Below, piece after piece: positions 8,165 to 17,749 of a stretch of DNA of 50,747 nucleotides. A program made the translations under genes and the position numbers. How positions within the stretch are numbered: position 1 is the stretch's first letter; each line of letters opens with the position of its first letter. The DNA is from Sphingomonadales bacterium 39-57-19 (lineage in GTDB: Bacteria > Pseudomonadota > Alphaproteobacteria > Sphingomonadales > Sphingomonadaceae). The notes under the pieces are model-generated. The model did no database searches, was not told the origin of the DNA, and was given only the letters and a program-made list of their open reading frames with translations. The DNA is taken from contig NCJG01000014.1 of NCBI GenBank assembly GCA_002282385.1, forward strand, positions 1 to 50,747. The letters run 5' to 3'.

Positions 8165-9130
8165 ATGACTGAACAAACGATCTCCAAGAAACCCCTCACG
8201 CTGCTTCTGGCGGCACCACGCGGTTTTTGCGCTGGCGTGGACCGCGCCATCAAGATTGTCGAGCTCGCGCTCGAACAACATGGCGCGCCTGTATATGTGC
8301 GCCATGAAATTGTGCACAACCGCTTTGTCGTCGACAGTTTGAAGGCCAAGGGCGCGATATTCGTCGAGGAACTGCATGAAGTGCCCGATGGCGCGCATGT
8401 GGTATTTTCGGCGCATGGCGTCCCTAAATCGGTACCGGCCAATGCGCAGCAACGTGGCCTTGCTTATTTCGATGCCACCTGCCCTTTGGTGTCAAAGGTG
8501 CATAAGCAGGCCGAACGCCAGGTCGAAGCAGGCCGGCACATCATTTTTGTGGGCCATGCAGGCCATCCCGAAGTCATTGGCACATTCGGCCAAGTCCCCG
8601 CAGGCGCGATGACATTGGTAGAAACCGCCGAGGACGCACGGAATATTCAGCCTGCCGATGCCGACAATCTCGCATTTCTGACGCAGACAACCTTGTCCGT
8701 CGACGATACGTCGGAAATCGTCTCCATTCTTGAATCACGCTTCCCGAACATTGTCGGTCCAAAGGGTGAGGATATTTGTTACGCGACATCGAACCGGCAA
8801 GAGGCGGTAAAGGCGATTGCGGGCAAATGCGAACTCGTCATCGTCATCGGCGCACCCAACAGTTCGAACTCGCTACGCTTGGTCGAAGTGGCCGTGCGTT
8901 CGGGTGCGAAAGCGCATCTTGTGCAGCGCGCAGACGATATCAGTATGAACTGGTTTGACGGTGTGGACACGCTTGGCCTGACCGCAGGCGCATCGGCCCC
9001 TGAAATATTGGTCCGCGAAATCATCGATGCGCTTGCCGCGCATTTTGACATTGATGAACAGCAGGTCACAACGGCGCAAGAAAGCATCACCTTTAAATTG
9101 CCACGCGAACTGGCCGGCGCGGCGGCTTGA
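8165..9130 (+). CDS. ispH: 4-hydroxy-3-methylbut-2-enyl diphosphate reductase
   Basis: Last enzyme of the MEP isoprenoid pathway; it reduces HMBPP to IPP and DMAPP with a [4Fe-4S] cluster. The three cluster cysteines are visible: Cys22 in [12 protein letters not shown], Cys106 in DATCPLV and Cys205 in [10 protein letters not shown]. Substrate histidines occur in RHEIVHN and GHAGHPEV. The ATG at 8165 is preferred over an upstream in-frame TTG. The 321-residue length is normal. It is followed immediately by thrB and rnhA, a conserved proteobacterial run. Confidence 0.97.
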   Translation: MTEQTISKKPLTLLLAAPRGFCAGVDRAIKIVELALEQHGAPVYVRHEIVHNRFVVDSLKAKGAIFVEELHEVPDGAHVVFSAHGVPKSVPANAQQRGLAYFDATCPLVSKVHKQAERQVEAGRHIIFVGHAGHPEVIGTFGQVPAGAMTLVETAEDARNIQPADADNLAFLTQTTLSVDDTSEIVSILESRFPNIVGPKGEDICYATSNRQEAVKAIAGKCELVIVIGAPNSSNSLRLVEVAVRSGAKAHLVQRADDISMNWFDGVDTLGLTAGASAPEILVREIIDALAAHFDIDEQQVTTAQESITFKLPRELAGAAA

Positions 9131-9131
9131 T

Positions 9132-10106
9132 TTGGCCGTTTATACGCAATTGGGGCCTGAACAGGTCAGTGCCTTTCTGGCGCTTTACGATGTCGGCGAA
9201 CTGGTTTCGCTAAAGGGCATTGCCGAGGGTGTTGAGAACAGCAATTTCTTCGTCGAAACAACGCAAAGCAGGTTTATCCTGACCATTTACGAAAACCGCG
9301 TAGACCCAAAGGATCTGCCGTTTTTCTATGCGCTGCTAAAGCATTTGCACGAAGCGGGGTGCAAGGTTCCGCGCTTCATGTCAGACCGCAACGGCAATTG
9401 GCTGCAAACCATCGCTGGAAAGCCTGCCTGCCTCATCGAATTTCTCAATGGCGTATCGGTCACCGAACCATCGGCGGCACAGGCGCACTCCACTGGCGCA
9501 GCGCTGGGGCAAATGCACAAGGCGCTGGCGGACTTCACGCTGTCGCGGCCCAACAGCCTTGGCATTTCGGCATTCCGGCCGCTCGCCATGCGCTGCACCG
9601 CGCAAGGGCTGGACGCCATTTCCGAAGGTCTATCGGCACGGATATTTGCGGAATGCGATTATCTTGAGGCGCATTGGCCGACCAATCTTCCCGTGGCGGC
9701 GATCCATGCGGACCTGTTTCCAGACAATGTCCTGATGCTTGGCGACAATGTCACTGGCCTGATTGATTTCTATTTCGCCTGCTCCGAAATCCGCGCTTAT
9801 GACCTTGCGGTCACGCATAGCGCATGGTGCTTTTCGGGCGACGGCAAAGTCTTTGACGCGCAGGTGAGTGCGGCCATGTTGGCGGGCTACACCGCAGCCG
9901 TGCCGATGGATGCCGCAACGCGGGATGCATTGCCGATATTGCTGCGCGGTGCGTGTTTGCGGTTTACATTAACGCGGTGTTACGACTGGATTAACACGCC
10001 AGCCGACGCGCTGGTCACACGCAAAGATCCCTTGGCGTTCCTGCGGCGGCTGGAATATTACAGCGTCCCCAATCAGGTTGAAGCTTTATTGGCCCAATTG
10101 CCATGA
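9132..10106 (+). CDS. thrB: Homoserine kinase (ThrB, APH fold)
   Basis: Phosphorylates homoserine in threonine synthesis. This is the aminoglycoside-phosphotransferase-like ThrB of alpha- and gammaproteobacteria. It shows [20 protein letters not shown] at the start, the catalytic HADLFPDN (His192) and the magnesium-binding IDFYFA. I place the start at the TTG at 9132, one base after the ispH stop: the family begins with AVYT, which follows directly, and no ATG is near. The product is 324 residues, the normal size. The 3' end overlaps rnhA by 4 bases. Confidence 0.93.
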   Translation: MAVYTQLGPEQVSAFLALYDVGELVSLKGIAEGVENSNFFVETTQSRFILTIYENRVDPKDLPFFYALLKHLHEAGCKVPRFMSDRNGNWLQTIAGKPACLIEFLNGVSVTEPSAAQAHSTGAALGQMHKALADFTLSRPNSLGISAFRPLAMRCTAQGLDAISEGLSARIFAECDYLEAHWPTNLPVAAIHADLFPDNVLMLGDNVTGLIDFYFACSEIRAYDLAVTHSAWCFSGDGKVFDAQVSAAMLAGYTAAVPMDAATRDALPILLRGACLRFTLTRCYDWINTPADALVTRKDPLAFLRRLEYYSVPNQVEALLAQLP

Positions 10107-10555
10107 AACAGATTGAAATTTTCACCGACGGCGCGTGCAAGGGCAACCCCGGGCCGGGCGGCTGGGGTGCGATCATCCGGTATGGCAAGCATGAAAAAGA
10201 AATCGCGGGCGGCGATCCGGACACCACCAACAACCGCATGGAAATGAGCGCGGTCATTCAGGCGCTGAACGCCCTTGTCGAACCGTGCAGTGTCAAACTG
10301 CACACCGACAGCAAATATGTCATCGACGGCATCACCAAATGGATCTTTGGCTGGCAACGCAATGGTTGGAAAAACGCGTCGAAACAGCCGGTGCGCAATG
10401 CCGACCTATGGCGTGAGATGGTCGAAGCGATGGCGCGGCATCAGGTGGAATGGATTTGGGTCAAAGGGCATAATGGCCACCCCGAAAATGAGCGCGCAGA
10501 CCGGCTCGCCAGCGATGCGGCCGATGCTGCCGGCAACAAGGTTGCGGTAGGCTAG
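10103..10555 (+). CDS. rnhA: Ribonuclease HI
   Basis: Degrades RNA in RNA-DNA hybrids. The 150-residue product has the complete catalytic set: Asp9 in [18 protein letters not shown], Glu47 in NNRMEMSAV, Asp69 in LHTDSKYV and the final Asp in NERADRLA, plus the handle region [16 protein letters not shown]. The start overlaps thrB by 4 bases. The stop lies one base from the end of the convergent flavoprotein gene, leaving no room for a separate terminator. Confidence 0.97.
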   Translation: MKQIEIFTDGACKGNPGPGGWGAIIRYGKHEKEIAGGDPDTTNNRMEMSAVIQALNALVEPCSVKLHTDSKYVIDGITKWIFGWQRNGWKNASKQPVRNADLWREMVEAMARHQVEWIWVKGHNGHPENERADRLASDAADAAGNKVAVG

Positions 10556-10556
10556 T

Positions 10557-11663
10557 TTAAAAACGCCCGGGTGCATAGAGCGCCGCATGTACGCGGTCGG
10601 GCGCTATTATGGCATCGTTCAGCAACGATCCCGCCAGCTGCGCCGCGGCAGGTGCAGTCTGAATGCCAAAGCCGCCCTGTCCTGCAAACCAAAAGAACGC
10701 ATCATGCGCCGCATCGCGGCCAATGACCGGCAGCCGGTCAGGCGCAAAGCTACGCAAGCCGGCCCATTTGCGTTCGACCCGGCGGATGTCCCAGTCGACA
10801 ACCTGCTGCAGCCGATCAATGGCCAGCGCGATATCCAGCTCTTCGGGTGCGGCGTCGCACGCCGGTGTTGCGGTCTCATCATGCGGGCTCAGCCACAAAC
10901 GTCCGCCTGCATCCGGCTTGAAATAGAAACTGCCATCAAGGCCAATAACGAGCGGCAGGGCCGCAGGCACATCGGGTGCGACCGCCAATTGCGCAATGGT
11001 GCGGCGATAGGGTTGAATGCCCAAGGGCGCAACGCCCGCCATCTGCGCCACATTATCGGCCCATGCCCCTGCGGCATTGACGATAATATCTGCGGTGCAG
11101 TTCAGGCCACCCGCTTGGATATGCCACATGCCATCGCGCCACACCGCGCTTTCCAGCCGGCTGTTACAATGTGGTTGAACGCCCTGCTTGCGCGCTTCGC
11201 GCAGATAGGCGGCGTGGAGCGCGGCGACATCAATATCCGCACAGGCCGCCTCCCACAGCCCCGTCGTCCATCCGCTGCGCAGACCGGGCACATGTCGTTC
11301 CAAATCCTCACGATCGCTGCGTTCAATATGCACACCGCTTGAGGCGAATTCCGCCAGCATAGCGTCCGCCAAAGGCTGTTGCTCTGCCGTGCCAATGTGT
11401 AACCCGCCACGCGCGGACATTAATGGGCCGTCGTGAAAATCCTTGGGTGGGTTCGCCAGAAACGGGCCCGACGCCGTTGTCAGCGGTTGAACGTCCGGAC
11501 CACCATAGCATTCCACCCAGAACGCGGCGGACCGGCCCGTGGAATGATATCCGGGATGCGCCTCTGCTTCAATCAGGACAACCGACTGATATGCAGACAG
11601 CTGCGCGGCCAGACTTGCCCCGGCGATGCCTGCACCGATTATGGCAATGCTAAAATCGCTCAT
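10557..11663 (-). CDS. FAD-dependent D-amino acid dehydrogenase, DauA-like
   Basis: A 368-residue DAO-superfamily flavoprotein. The N-terminus has the dinucleotide motif IIGAGIAGAS followed by a GYHSTGRSAA segment, and the C-terminus has WAGLRSFAPD and FFWFAGQGGFGIQTA. These stretches resemble my memory of Pseudomonas D-arginine dehydrogenase (DauA), which oxidises D-amino acids to keto acids. Substrate cannot be fixed from sequence alone. The ATG at 11663 overlaps the end of the upstream hydrolase by 4 bases, so the two genes are coupled. A glycine oxidase-like activity is the alternative. Confidence 0.82.
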   Translation of the reverse strand: MSDFSIAIIGAGIAGASLAAQLSAYQSVVLIEAEAHPGYHSTGRSAAFWVECYGGPDVQPLTTASGPFLANPPKDFHDGPLMSARGGLHIGTAEQQPLADAMLAEFASSGVHIERSDREDLERHVPGLRSGWTTGLWEAACADIDVAALHAAYLREARKQGVQPHCNSRLESAVWRDGMWHIQAGGLNCTADIIVNAAGAWADNVAQMAGVAPLGIQPYRRTIAQLAVAPDVPAALPLVIGLDGSFYFKPDAGGRLWLSPHDETATPACDAAPEELDIALAIDRLQQVVDWDIRRVERKWAGLRSFAPDRLPVIGRDAAHDAFFWFAGQGGFGIQTAPAAAQLAGSLLNDAIIAPDRVHAALYAPGRF

Positions 11664-12595
11664 GGCCGTCGTGCGTGCTGGTCCAAAAAGGTGTCGATGC
11701 GTTGCAGGCACTGGTCGCGCACGCCATCTGCCTCGCGCAGCAGTTCATGCGCGGCCTCTTCGCCGAAAATCAGCGTTTCGGCATGTGGCAGCCTTTTGCT
11801 GTCTGCGATGACCCGCTTTGTGCTGACCAATTGATCCGCCGTCGTCGCGAGCAACAGAATTGGCGTTTGCACCGCCTCCAGCGCGCCGGGGCGTTCCAGC
11901 AAGCGGATGGACGCCATAGCGCGTTCCACCCAGTGCCAGCTCGGCGGCCCAAGCTTCACCTCGGGACGCAGCGCCCACCAAGCAATCTCGTCTTCATAGC
12001 GGTCGTCGTCATGCGTCAGCATTTTGCCGCGCATGCTCATCGGCGATAATGGCTTTTCACTGACTTTCCATGCGGCTTGTTTGCCCTTGCCCAATGCCAC
12101 AATCAATTTGGCAACGGCATGGTTCAGCGCAAGCGGCAAGCCGCCGGTTTGAATGCCCAGCATCGGCGCGCTCAGCGCCACCGCGTCGGGATCCATCGCC
12201 TTTTCCACCAAAGCGCGCATCGCCAGTTGCCCGCCCATGCTGTGCGCGAGCACAACATGCGGCGCTGGCGTGTCGCGTTTCCATGCGTCCCAAAATGTGC
12301 GCAAATCCGCAATCCACGTCGCGAAATCGTCGATATGGCCGACTTGCGGGTCATCCAACAACCGGCCCGAAGCACCCTGCCCGCGCCAGTCGATGGCGGT
12401 AACATGCCATCCGGCATCGGCATAATAAGCCAATGTTTCCAGATATTTTTCGTAATGATCGCCGCGCCCTGGCAAGAATAACAAGGAACCACGCGGCGGG
12501 GTCGACGCCTGCCAATCAATCCGCCGGATCGGCCAACCATCGGCGGCGTGCCACATCGTCTCTGCGGCATTGGCCGGAATTGCGCGGCGGTTCAT
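11660..12595 (-). CDS. Alpha/beta hydrolase, lysophospholipase (PldB/monoglyceride lipase) type
   Basis: A predicted serine hydrolase of about 311 residues. It has the oxyanion region FLPGRGDHYEKY, the WRGQGASG segment typical of the Hydrolase_4/lysophospholipase group, and the nucleophile elbow AHSMGGQ, in which the usual first Gly is Ala. There is no signal peptide, so it probably acts in the cytoplasm. The start is uncertain: ATG codons at 12595 and 12616 are both possible; I chose 12595 because the first conserved sequence follows shortly. It is divergent from cpaA. Substrate unknown. Confidence 0.8.
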   Translation of the reverse strand: MNRRAIPANAAETMWHAADGWPIRRIDWQASTPPRGSLLFLPGRGDHYEKYLETLAYYADAGWHVTAIDWRGQGASGRLLDDPQVGHIDDFATWIADLRTFWDAWKRDTPAPHVVLAHSMGGQLAMRALVEKAMDPDAVALSAPMLGIQTGGLPLALNHAVAKLIVALGKGKQAAWKVSEKPLSPMSMRGKMLTHDDDRYEDEIAWWALRPEVKLGPPSWHWVERAMASIRLLERPGALEAVQTPILLLATTADQLVSTKRVIADSKRLPHAETLIFGEEAAHELLREADGVRDQCLQRIDTFLDQHARRP

Positions 12596-12638
12596 CGGTG
12601 TTTTCTGTGCGTGCATGGTTACTTTTTGGTAATCTTTC

Positions 12639-12646
12639 ATGGTTAA
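12639..12646 (-). promoter_or_regulatory. CtrA-like half-site over the cpaA start
   Basis: The minus strand reads TTAACCAT, identical to the half-site described for the CtrA cell-cycle regulator of Caulobacter. It covers the first possible start codon of cpaA. A weaker copy (GTAACCAT) lies 24 bases to the left. Binding is inference. Confidence 0.35.
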
Positions 12647-13130
12647 TGCTGTGCAGATGACCAGTGAAACTCTCGCTTACGCAACCCTTGGCGGCTTGGC
12701 AATTGCGCTGTTGATATCAATCTATACCGACATCAGATACCGGCTTATTTTCAACAAGATAAACATCGCGATAGCACTTGGCGCGCCATTATTCTGGCTG
12801 GCCAGCGGCGGGTTTAATCTCACCGACATCAGCGTGCACCTTTTGACCGCAGCGATTACGTTCAGTGTCTTTGCGACCGCGTTCCATTTCGGCGCGATGG
12901 GTGGCGGCGATGTGAAGCTTTTTGCCGCTTTGGCATTGTGGTTCCACTGGGTCGAGGTCATCCGCCTCATCCTATACGCATCGATCATCGGCGCGGCGGT
13001 CACCCTCATCTTTCTTGCGATCCACACATGGAAACGCGGCGAGGGCCGTGCGCGGATTCCCTACGGTGTGGCGATCGCGCTGTCCGGGCTTTGGATCATC
13101 GGTGAACGGATTTTTAACCATTTTACATGA
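12639..13130 (+). CDS. cpaA: Prepilin peptidase CpaA/TadV (type IV leader peptidase)
   Basis: Membrane aspartyl protease that cleaves Flp-type prepilins. The 163-residue product corresponds to the catalytic membrane domain only, as in TadV. The two catalytic aspartates are seen in YTDIRYR and in GGGDVKLFAA. About five hydrophobic helices. The start could be the ATG at 12639 or the one at 12657 (MTSETL); neither has a clear ribosome-binding site. It heads the pilus locus and is divergent from the hydrolase gene. Confidence 0.9.
   Translation: MVNAVQMTSETLAYATLGGLAIALLISIYTDIRYRLIFNKINIAIALGAPLFWLASGGFNLTDISVHLLTAAITFSVFATAFHFGAMGGGDVKLFAALALWFHWVEVIRLILYASIIGAAVTLIFLAIHTWKRGEGRARIPYGVAIALSGLWIIGERIFNHFT
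13114..13121 (+). promoter_or_regulatory. CtrA-like half-site upstream of cpaB
   Basis: A perfect TTAACCAT lies in the last codons of cpaA, about 54 bases before the cpaB start. It is the second such site at this locus. It is followed by a 9-base direct repeat, TCAGGGGAC, at 13146-13154 and 13158-13166. Regulatory function is inferred from CtrA control of pilus genes in Caulobacter. Confidence 0.35.
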
Positions 13131-13174
13131 AATAGCATGGTTCGATCAGGGGACCTTTCAGGGGACAATAGGTA

Positions 13175-14194
13175 ATGGATAGGAAAAAAGTCATATTGCT
13201 GGTGGCTGCGCTTTTAATCGCGGCAGTGACCGCCCTTATGGCGCGCAGCATGTTCAACGGTGCATCTGCTCCCCAATCTGCAGCGGCCGCCGCGCCGGCC
13301 CCCGTGCCAGCCGGACCCAAAGTCCTCGTCGCGACCAAGGCATTGCCCGTTGGCACCATCATCACCGCCGACAGCGTGCGCTATCAACCATGGCCGAAAG
13401 AATTGATTGAAGCCGCCTATTTCAAAGAAGGGGACGATGGCGCATCCATTGACAGCCTTGTCGGCACGGTCGTCCGCAATGCCGTGACCGCTGGACAGCC
13501 ACTGACCCAAGGCTCCATCGTTAAGCCCGGTGATCGCGGTTTCCTCGCCGCTGCGCTTGGACCTGGCATGCGCGCCGTGACGGTGCCGGTGTCGGCATTG
13601 ACCGGTGTTGCAGGCTTTGTCTTCCCCGGTGACCGTGTTGACCTGGTGCTCACGCAAAATGTCGAAGCAAGCGCTGGCCCGCCATTGAAGGTTTCCGAAA
13701 CCATCGTCCGCAACCTGCGTGTGTTGGCGACCGACCAACGCGCAACCCCGTCCATCGATGACAAGGGCAACAGCGTCGTCTCTGAATATAAATTGGTGAC
13801 GATTGAAGCGACCCCACGCATTGCGGAGAAGATTACGGTCGCGCAAGCGATTGGCACGATCAGCCTTTCCCTGCGTTCGCTGGCCGACAACGCCGCCGAA
13901 CTGGAACAAGCGCTGGCGTCGGGCGATATCAACATCCCCGAAGGTGCAACCGCGGATCAGGAACGGGCGATCCTACGCCAGCTCGCGCAGCGGCCATCCG
14001 CCACCAAAAGCAGCTATGCAACCGGCGGCGACGTCTCGCGCTTCCAACGCAGCAGCATGCCCGAACAAATGCCATTGGCGGTCGCAGCCGCACAGGCCCG
14101 CACGCAAAAGCAAGTCGAGAAAATTATGAAGGGTCCAGTGGTCCGTGTGTCGCGTGGCGGCAATGTGACCGAAATCGACATTAGCCGGAGATAA
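13175..14194 (+). CDS. cpaB: Flp pilus assembly protein CpaB/RcpC
   Basis: Periplasmic protein of Tad pilus machines, anchored by an N-terminal membrane helix (residues about 6-24) and thought to work with the secretin. The 339-residue product has a SAF domain near 45-110 (KVLVATKALPVGTIITADSV) and the RcpC region RAVTVPVSALTGVAGFVFPGDRVDLV at about 130-160. Normal length for the family. cpaC starts 8 bases after its stop. Confidence 0.95.
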   Translation: MDRKKVILLVAALLIAAVTALMARSMFNGASAPQSAAAAAPAPVPAGPKVLVATKALPVGTIITADSVRYQPWPKELIEAAYFKEGDDGASIDSLVGTVVRNAVTAGQPLTQGSIVKPGDRGFLAAALGPGMRAVTVPVSALTGVAGFVFPGDRVDLVLTQNVEASAGPPLKVSETIVRNLRVLATDQRATPSIDDKGNSVVSEYKLVTIEATPRIAEKITVAQAIGTISLSLRSLADNAAELEQALASGDINIPEGATADQERAILRQLAQRPSATKSSYATGGDVSRFQRSSMPEQMPLAVAAAQARTQKQVEKIMKGPVVRVSRGGNVTEIDISRR

Positions 14195-14201
14195 CAACAA
14201 C

Positions 14202-15833
14202 ATGGCACGTTTCACCACATTCAAATCGGGCCTTACCGCCGCGGCTATGACCGCAGCCATCGGCACCACCGCCTTGGTAGGCACGTTGGTCGGGATGCCA
14301 ACAGCAGCGTCGGCGCAATCCGCAAAAGATGGCAAGTTGCTCATCTTGTCCATCGGACGCGGGCAACAGGTCAATCTGGGTTCAAACATCACCGACGTGG
14401 TGGTCGCGGACCCAACCATCGCCGATGTCGAGGTGAAAACCGGACGCCAGATCTACATTCTGGGCAAGGGCCCCGGCGAAACCACGGTTTACGCCACCGA
14501 TGCCGCTGGCCGCACGGTGTATCAGGCAACGGTCCGCGTCGGCAACAATATGGACTCGGTCTCGCAAATGCTGGCGCTGGCGATGCCCGATTCAAAGATT
14601 GTTGTTACCACGATGAACGGCGTCATCCTGCTGACAGGTACGGTCGACCAACCCGAAGAAGCGGCGGAAGCCGAAGCTTTGGTAAAGGCGTTCACCGACG
14701 GGAATACGCAAGTCGTAACCCGGCTGAAAAACGCGACGCCGCTGCAGATCAACCTGCAGGTCCGCATTGCTGAAGTCAGCCGGTCGCTGATGAAAGAAAT
14801 TTCGGGCAACCTTAAGACCCGCGATCATGGCGGGACCGGAATCCTTGGCGGCGTGTATCAAGGACGTGACATCGCGGACATCACGTCGGTCACAAACGCA
14901 GATGACCTTCCGCTTGTAGATGCCTCGTCGGTATTTGGCCTGCCCGCAGAATCCATATCGCTGCCGTTCAATCCAGCGACCGGACAATTTATAACAAGCC
15001 CATATACGCAGTATAAATTTAAGGTTCCTGCGGGCACAAATGTGCTGACGGCGGCGGGTCGGTTATTTGGCATGGATGTGGCCGCTGCCTTCGATCTATC
15101 GGAAAAGGCGGGCCTCAGTTCAACCTTGGCCAACCCCAATCTGACAACGGTATCCGGCGAAACGGCGGAGTTTCTGGCAGGCGGCGCGTTCCCGGTGGTG
15201 ACATCGTCGAACAATGGCACCAACGTCGAATATAAAAATTATGGCGTCAACCTGACCTACACGCCAACGGTGTTGTCGGATGGCCGCATTTCGCTGCGGG
15301 TGCGATCGGAAGTCTCGGACATTTCATCGACGGGTGCCGTGCGCTTCGGCGGCTTTGAAGTGCCAGCGACGACGACACGAATGGCCGAAACGACGGTGGA
15401 GCTTGGTTCCGGTCAAAGCATGATGATCGCTGGACTGTTAAGCAACACCATGGGCAGCTCGGTCGACAAAATGCCTGGAGCGGGCGACCTTCCCGTACTT
15501 GGCGCGCTGTTCAAATCCAACGGATGGCGGCGTAACGAAACCGAACTGATGATCGTGGTCACGCCCTATTTGGTGAAGCCCGTATCCGATAGCGAGATTG
15601 TTTTGCCGACAGACGGATTGCACTCGCCAAATGACCTTGAACGCATTTTGCTGGGCAAGGTGACAAGCGACAAGGGCGAAAAAACCCGCCCAATGCCAAC
15701 GATTGCGCCAACCGTGTCCAATGGCCCGGCACTGGGATCCGTGACCGACGCACCCGCGCCATTGGCCAAGAAAGTCAAATCGCAAACATCCGCGACCGTC
15801 CCAAGCGGCCCCGGCTTTAGCTTCGACAATTGA
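14202..15833 (+). CDS. cpaC: Tad pilus outer-membrane secretin CpaC/RcpA
   Basis: Outer-membrane channel through which the Flp pilus emerges. The 543-residue product has a signal peptide cleaved after ASA (about residue 38), a pilus-assembly N-terminal domain (LSIGRGQQVNLGSNITDVVVADP), a BON-like segment around 115-180, and the secretin core (GLSSTLANPNLTTVSGETAEFLAGGAFPV; later ETTVELGSGQSMMIAGLLS). The tail after about 450 is low-complexity and may extend into the periplasm. The start has no strong ribosome-binding site, but the upstream gap is only 7 bases. Confidence 0.95.
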   Translation: MARFTTFKSGLTAAAMTAAIGTTALVGTLVGMPTAASAQSAKDGKLLILSIGRGQQVNLGSNITDVVVADPTIADVEVKTGRQIYILGKGPGETTVYATDAAGRTVYQATVRVGNNMDSVSQMLALAMPDSKIVVTTMNGVILLTGTVDQPEEAAEAEALVKAFTDGNTQVVTRLKNATPLQINLQVRIAEVSRSLMKEISGNLKTRDHGGTGILGGVYQGRDIADITSVTNADDLPLVDASSVFGLPAESISLPFNPATGQFITSPYTQYKFKVPAGTNVLTAAGRLFGMDVAAAFDLSEKAGLSSTLANPNLTTVSGETAEFLAGGAFPVVTSSNNGTNVEYKNYGVNLTYTPTVLSDGRISLRVRSEVSDISSTGAVRFGGFEVPATTTRMAETTVELGSGQSMMIAGLLSNTMGSSVDKMPGAGDLPVLGALFKSNGWRRNETELMIVVTPYLVKPVSDSEIVLPTDGLHSPNDLERILLGKVTSDKGEKTRPMPTIAPTVSNGPALGSVTDAPAPLAKKVKSQTSATVPSGPGFSFDN

Positions 15834-15856
15834 CCGTCGGTTCAAGGAGACAAGAT

Positions 15857-16447
15857 ATGCAAAAGGTAACAATCCTGATCGCTGCAAGCCTTGGCTTGGC
15901 CGGTTGCGGCACATTGCCAACCAACACATCCATGAATTCGGTGCACCAGCCTGTCGTCGAGCGTACCAATTACGCCATCGACCTTGCCTCCGACGGCGAT
16001 GGTATAGCCGTGGCCGACCAGAAGCGATTGAACGAATGGTTTGACGTGCTGGATCTTCGTTATGGGGACCGCATTGCAATCGATAGCGGCGATGGCTTTG
16101 GCAACGAAGATGCCGCCCGCGACGTGCGCGCAGCCGCGGCAGAACGCGGTATTATGGTCACTGAGGGGGCACCGGTAACGCCCGGCATAATCGCGCCCGG
16201 CAACATTCGCGTTGTTGTCACCAGGTCCCAAGCATCCGTTCCGTCCTGCCCCGATAATCGCACGACGCACGGCCAAAACTTCAATGCAGGTAACAACAGC
16301 AATTACGGCTGCGCCATAAATTCCAACCTTGCTGCCATGGTGGCAGACCCCGAAGATCTGGTGCGTGGACGCGATAGCAAGCGGATCGACAGCAACAGCG
16401 GCAACGCAGCGGTAAACGCTTACAAGAAAAAGGCCGGAGGCAAATGA
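15857..16447 (+). CDS. cpaD: Pilus assembly lipoprotein CpaD
   Basis: CpaD-family outer-membrane lipoprotein of Tad machines, probably a pilotin-like helper for the secretin. The start at 15857 follows an AAGGAGA site and gives the lipoprotein signal MQKVTILIAASLGLAGC with Cys17 lipidated; 196 residues. The C-terminal part has the family pattern of two cysteines (SCPDNRTTHGQNF and NYGCAINSNLAAMVADPEDL). It overlaps cpaE by 4 bases. Confidence 0.93.
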   Translation: MQKVTILIAASLGLAGCGTLPTNTSMNSVHQPVVERTNYAIDLASDGDGIAVADQKRLNEWFDVLDLRYGDRIAIDSGDGFGNEDAARDVRAAAAERGIMVTEGAPVTPGIIAPGNIRVVVTRSQASVPSCPDNRTTHGQNFNAGNNSNYGCAINSNLAAMVADPEDLVRGRDSKRIDSNSGNAAVNAYKKKAGGK

Positions 16448-17709
16448 TGAACGCTCCATGGAAATCCGGTAACTCCGGAACGCGCGACCCGATTAACGCT
16501 TATGTCTGCGACGACCTCACGCTGGATGTCATTCGCGCTGTGTGTGAGGAAATGGGCTGGAACCAGGACAAAGTCTATAAAGGCGGCCTACGTAACGCCA
16601 TTCAATCACTGTCTGTTTCGGCAAGCCCGCAAATATTGCTGGTCGATTTGTCGGAATCGGGTGATCCGATCAGCGACATCAACAGCCTGGCCGAAGTGTG
16701 CGAGCCCGGAACAATCGTCATTGCGGTTGGTCAGGTGAACGATGTTCGCCTCTACCGCGATTTGTTGATGTCCGGTCTGCAGGATTATCTGTTGAAGCCA
16801 TTGAGCCCTGACGCGCTGCGCGATTCATTCGCCAATGCACAAGCCGCGTTGACCGCACCGAAAGCCGATGAGGGCCATGCGGACCGGCCACATGTGTCGA
16901 CCGCCGTCATCGGAACCCGCGGTGGCGCGGGCGCGTCCACCATCGCGGCATCACTGGCATGGGCATTATCGCAAGTGCAGGGCCACCAGACAGGCTTACT
17001 CGACCTTGATGTTCACTTTGGTACTGCCGCGCTTGCGATGGATTTGGAACCCGGCCGCGGCTTGACCGACGCCATTGATAACCCAAGCCGCATCGACGGA
17101 TTGTTTATCGAACGCGCCATGATCAAAGCCAATGAACGTCTGTCGATCTTGTCCGCAGAAGCGTCGATGAACAGCCCGGTATTGACCGATGGAACGGCCT
17201 TTTTCCAGCTGCAGGAAGAATTTCGCGCAGCGTTCGAAAACACCGTCATCGATATGCCACGCAACATGCTGATTGCGTATCCGCATCTTATGAGCGACGT
17301 GAATATTGCGGTTGTCGCAACCGAACTGACGCTGGCTTCAGCGCGCGACAGCATCCGCGTTTTGGCATGGCTGAAACAAAATGCGCCGCAATGCAAAGTG
17401 CTGGTCGTCGCCAACAATGTTCAACCAGCGGTCGTCGAAATCAGCCGCAAGGATTTTGAAAACACGATCGAGCGCAAGATCGACCTGCTTTTGCCAGCGG
17501 ACCCCAAGTCGGTGGCGCAAGCGGCGAAAATGGGCCAGCCAGTTGTTGAAGCCATTCGTGGAAGCAAGCTTTCCACTGGCATCATATCGTTGGCCGAAAT
17601 CGTTGTTAGCAGCTTTGCAGACATGGCTGACGCGGCGCCTGCGGATGCCAAGATCCCACCGAAAAAGACTGTTTTTGCCAGTTTCAAATCGATGCTGAAA
17701 ACGAAGTGA
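16444..17709 (+). CDS. cpaE: Pilus localisation ATPase CpaE/TadZ (MinD/ParA-like)
   Basis: Localisation factor for Tad pili, 421 residues. An N-terminal receiver-like domain (about 20-130) precedes a MinD/ParA-type ATPase. The deviant Walker A reads GTRGGAGAST (residues about 157-166), as in other CpaE proteins, and is followed by a Walker B-like LLDLDVHFG. In Caulobacter CpaE places the pilus machinery at the pole. The gene is coupled to cpaD. The next gene is tadB, only 40 bases downstream, where cpaF would normally be. Confidence 0.94.
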   Translation: MMNAPWKSGNSGTRDPINAYVCDDLTLDVIRAVCEEMGWNQDKVYKGGLRNAIQSLSVSASPQILLVDLSESGDPISDINSLAEVCEPGTIVIAVGQVNDVRLYRDLLMSGLQDYLLKPLSPDALRDSFANAQAALTAPKADEGHADRPHVSTAVIGTRGGAGASTIAASLAWALSQVQGHQTGLLDLDVHFGTAALAMDLEPGRGLTDAIDNPSRIDGLFIERAMIKANERLSILSAEASMNSPVLTDGTAFFQLQEEFRAAFENTVIDMPRNMLIAYPHLMSDVNIAVVATELTLASARDSIRVLAWLKQNAPQCKVLVVANNVQPAVVEISRKDFENTIERKIDLLLPADPKSVAQAAKMGQPVVEAIRGSKLSTGIISLAEIVVSSFADMADAAPADAKIPPKKTVFASFKSMLKTK

Positions 17710-17749
17710 AGCGCGCATGGGACCAACCAGGACATAGGTAGCAGAGCGG

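Noticed and set aside
8030..8452. Upstream extension of the lipoprotein frame
   Set aside because: It runs into ispH on the other strand and lacks a ribosome-binding site; the lipobox defines the start at 8029.
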